Origin: Osmia lignaria lignaria
Taxonomy: Eukaryota; Arthropoda; Insecta; Hymenoptera; Megachilidae
Length of the DNA: 64,000 nt
Assembly (NCBI RefSeq): GCF_051020975.1
Contig: NW_027478158.1
Location: 3,286,001-3,350,000 of the forward strand
Direction: 5' to 3'
Position numbers and translations under genes: made by a program. Under the pieces are notes generated by a model. The model did no database searches, was not told where the DNA came from, and saw only the letters and a program-made list of their open reading frames with translations. Below, piece by piece: positions 63,326 to 64,000 of the stretch; the first letter of the stretch is position 1, and every line of letters starts with the position of its first letter.

Positions 63326-64000
63326 TTGCAGATTTATCTCAAGGGAAGGGGCCTGACGGACATATTTCGAGATATTTCTTCTTCTTGTTGTTCTTCTTCT
63401 GCACAGCTAAACTGGAAGTGGCATTTCCAGCTCGCAATAGTGCAGACTTATCTCAAAGAGAGGGGCCACGGTGTTTCTGTATCTCTATTATGTTGGTGCG
63501 GCTTCGGAACTTTTAATTATCTTGATATATCTCGAGAACTACGCATCTGATCAAAAAATATCATAGAAGATAAAAAGTAGGAAACTTAATTCTCTACAAA
63601 AAAGGTCTCTTAACATTTTGCCATAGCTCCCTTCGTTTCCGAGATATTTGCAGATTTATCTCAAGGGAAGGGGCCTGACGGACATATTTCGAGATATTTC
63701 TTCTTGTTGTTGTTCTTCTTCTGCACAGCTAAGCTGGAAGTGGCATTTGCGGCTCGCACTAGTGCAGAGTTATCTCAAAGAAAGGGGCCACGGTGTTTCT
63801 GTATCTCTATTATGTTGGTGCGGCTTCGGAACTTTTAAATATCTTGATATATATCGAGAGCTACGCGTCTGATCAAAAAATATCATAGAACATAAAAAGT
63901 AGGAAACATAATTCTCTACAAAAAAGGTCTCTTAACATTTTGCCATAGCTCGCTTCGTTTCCGAGATATTTGCAGATTTATCTCAAGGGAAGTGGCCTGA
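63326..64000 (+). repeat. Right-edge monomers, last one partial
   Basis: Two full monomers and the first 31 bases of a third continue the array to the window end without any boundary sequence. The monomer at 63326 combines CTAAACTGGAAG and ATTTCCAGC with private changes (GCAGACTTATC, TTTTAATTATC). The monomer at 63648 has a TTCTTGTTGTTGTTC tract like that at 26940. The satellite clearly continues beyond 64000. Confidence 0.95.

Larger units (their letters stand above)
1..64000 (+). repeat. 322-bp satellite DNA array filling the window
   Basis: The same roughly 322-bp sequence recurs head-to-tail from the first base to the last. The junction TTGCAGAT (or GTGCAGAT) recurs at exact 322-bp steps for most of the window: 42 consecutive marks from 218 to 13420 are exactly in phase, as are 117 from 26618 to 63970. 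Only ten monomers between 13.4 and 26.7 kb deviate, each by a single base. All copies share one orientation, and no foreign insertion or unique segment is visible. Monomers mostly differ by scattered point substitutions. Arrays of this kind are known from eukaryotic centromeric and pericentromeric heterochromatin; which of these applies here is inferred. I do not recognise the family by name. Both array ends lie outside the window. Confidence 0.99.

Noticed and set aside
218..63872. About 175 near-identical 63-87 aa + strand open frames as protein-coding genes
   Set aside because: They are one frame of a tandem satellite copied many times. Most lack an ATG, many copies carry stops or frameshifts, and the product has no recognisable domain. 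No promoter or coding signature separates intact from broken copies.
1..64000. CRISPR array
   Set aside because: The repeat is 322 bp and continuous. There are no short repeats alternating with unique spacers and no cas genes.
1..64000. Transposable element insertions, LTRs or terminal inverted repeats
   Set aside because: Phase is kept to within single bases across the whole window, so there is no room for an insertion. Short inverted motifs belong to the monomer itself.

Overview
The whole 64 kb window is one uninterrupted tandem satellite-DNA array. The basic unit is about 322 bp and AT-rich (about 37% GC counted over most of one monomer). Every copy lies head-to-tail in the same orientation. 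Taking the TTGCAG/GTGCAG junction as the phase mark, 198 complete monomers run from 218 to 63969, with a 217-base partial at the left edge and a 31-base partial at the right edge. The arithmetic closes exactly: 198 x 322, plus three 1-bp insertions, minus seven 1-bp deletions, equals the observed span. I found no unique sequence, transposon, RNA gene, CRISPR array or credible protein-coding gene.

The organism cannot be named from this sequence. A homogeneous array of this size with layered higher-order repeats (HORs) is typical of eukaryotic centromeric or pericentromeric heterochromatin. CpG is present at about its expected frequency (about 11 per monomer), which fits a genome with little CpG methylation, such as many insects. 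That assignment is inference only.

Layout by region. (A) 218-11165: 34 very similar monomers of seven sorts in an 8/9/7-mer HOR, followed by two rounds of a 3-monomer cycle. (B) 11166-13097 and a little beyond: a 4-monomer (1288 bp) unit, about 1.6 copies. (C) 13098-17606: diverged monomers. (D) 17607-23396: six trimers of two kinds in the order T1 T2 T1 T1 T2 T2. (E) 23397-30803: diverged monomers with weak 3-mer and 7-mer echoes. (F) 30804-46581: a complex HOR mosaic with a 644-bp dimer duplication, a 1610-bp pentamer duplication, blocks shared at 20- and 24-monomer spacing, and a 966-bp trimer present three times without visible differences. (G) 46582-55597: an 11-monomer echo, then two copies of a 1932-bp hexamer and a 644-bp dimer. 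(H) 55598-58817: an 8-monomer echo. (I) 58818-63325: two copies of a 2254-bp heptamer, each marked by one HindIII site. (J) 63326-64000: ordinary monomers.

No genes work together here. The biology is in array evolution. Several independent local amplifications (unequal exchange and/or gene conversion) shuffle two main linked haplotypes, while unit length stays almost fixed. Inside each monomer are a TTC/TTG tract ending in GCACAG that resembles a 3' splice site, several TATCTC/GAGATA motifs in both orientations with one good dyad, a partial 27-bp internal duplication, and an A-tract-rich stretch.
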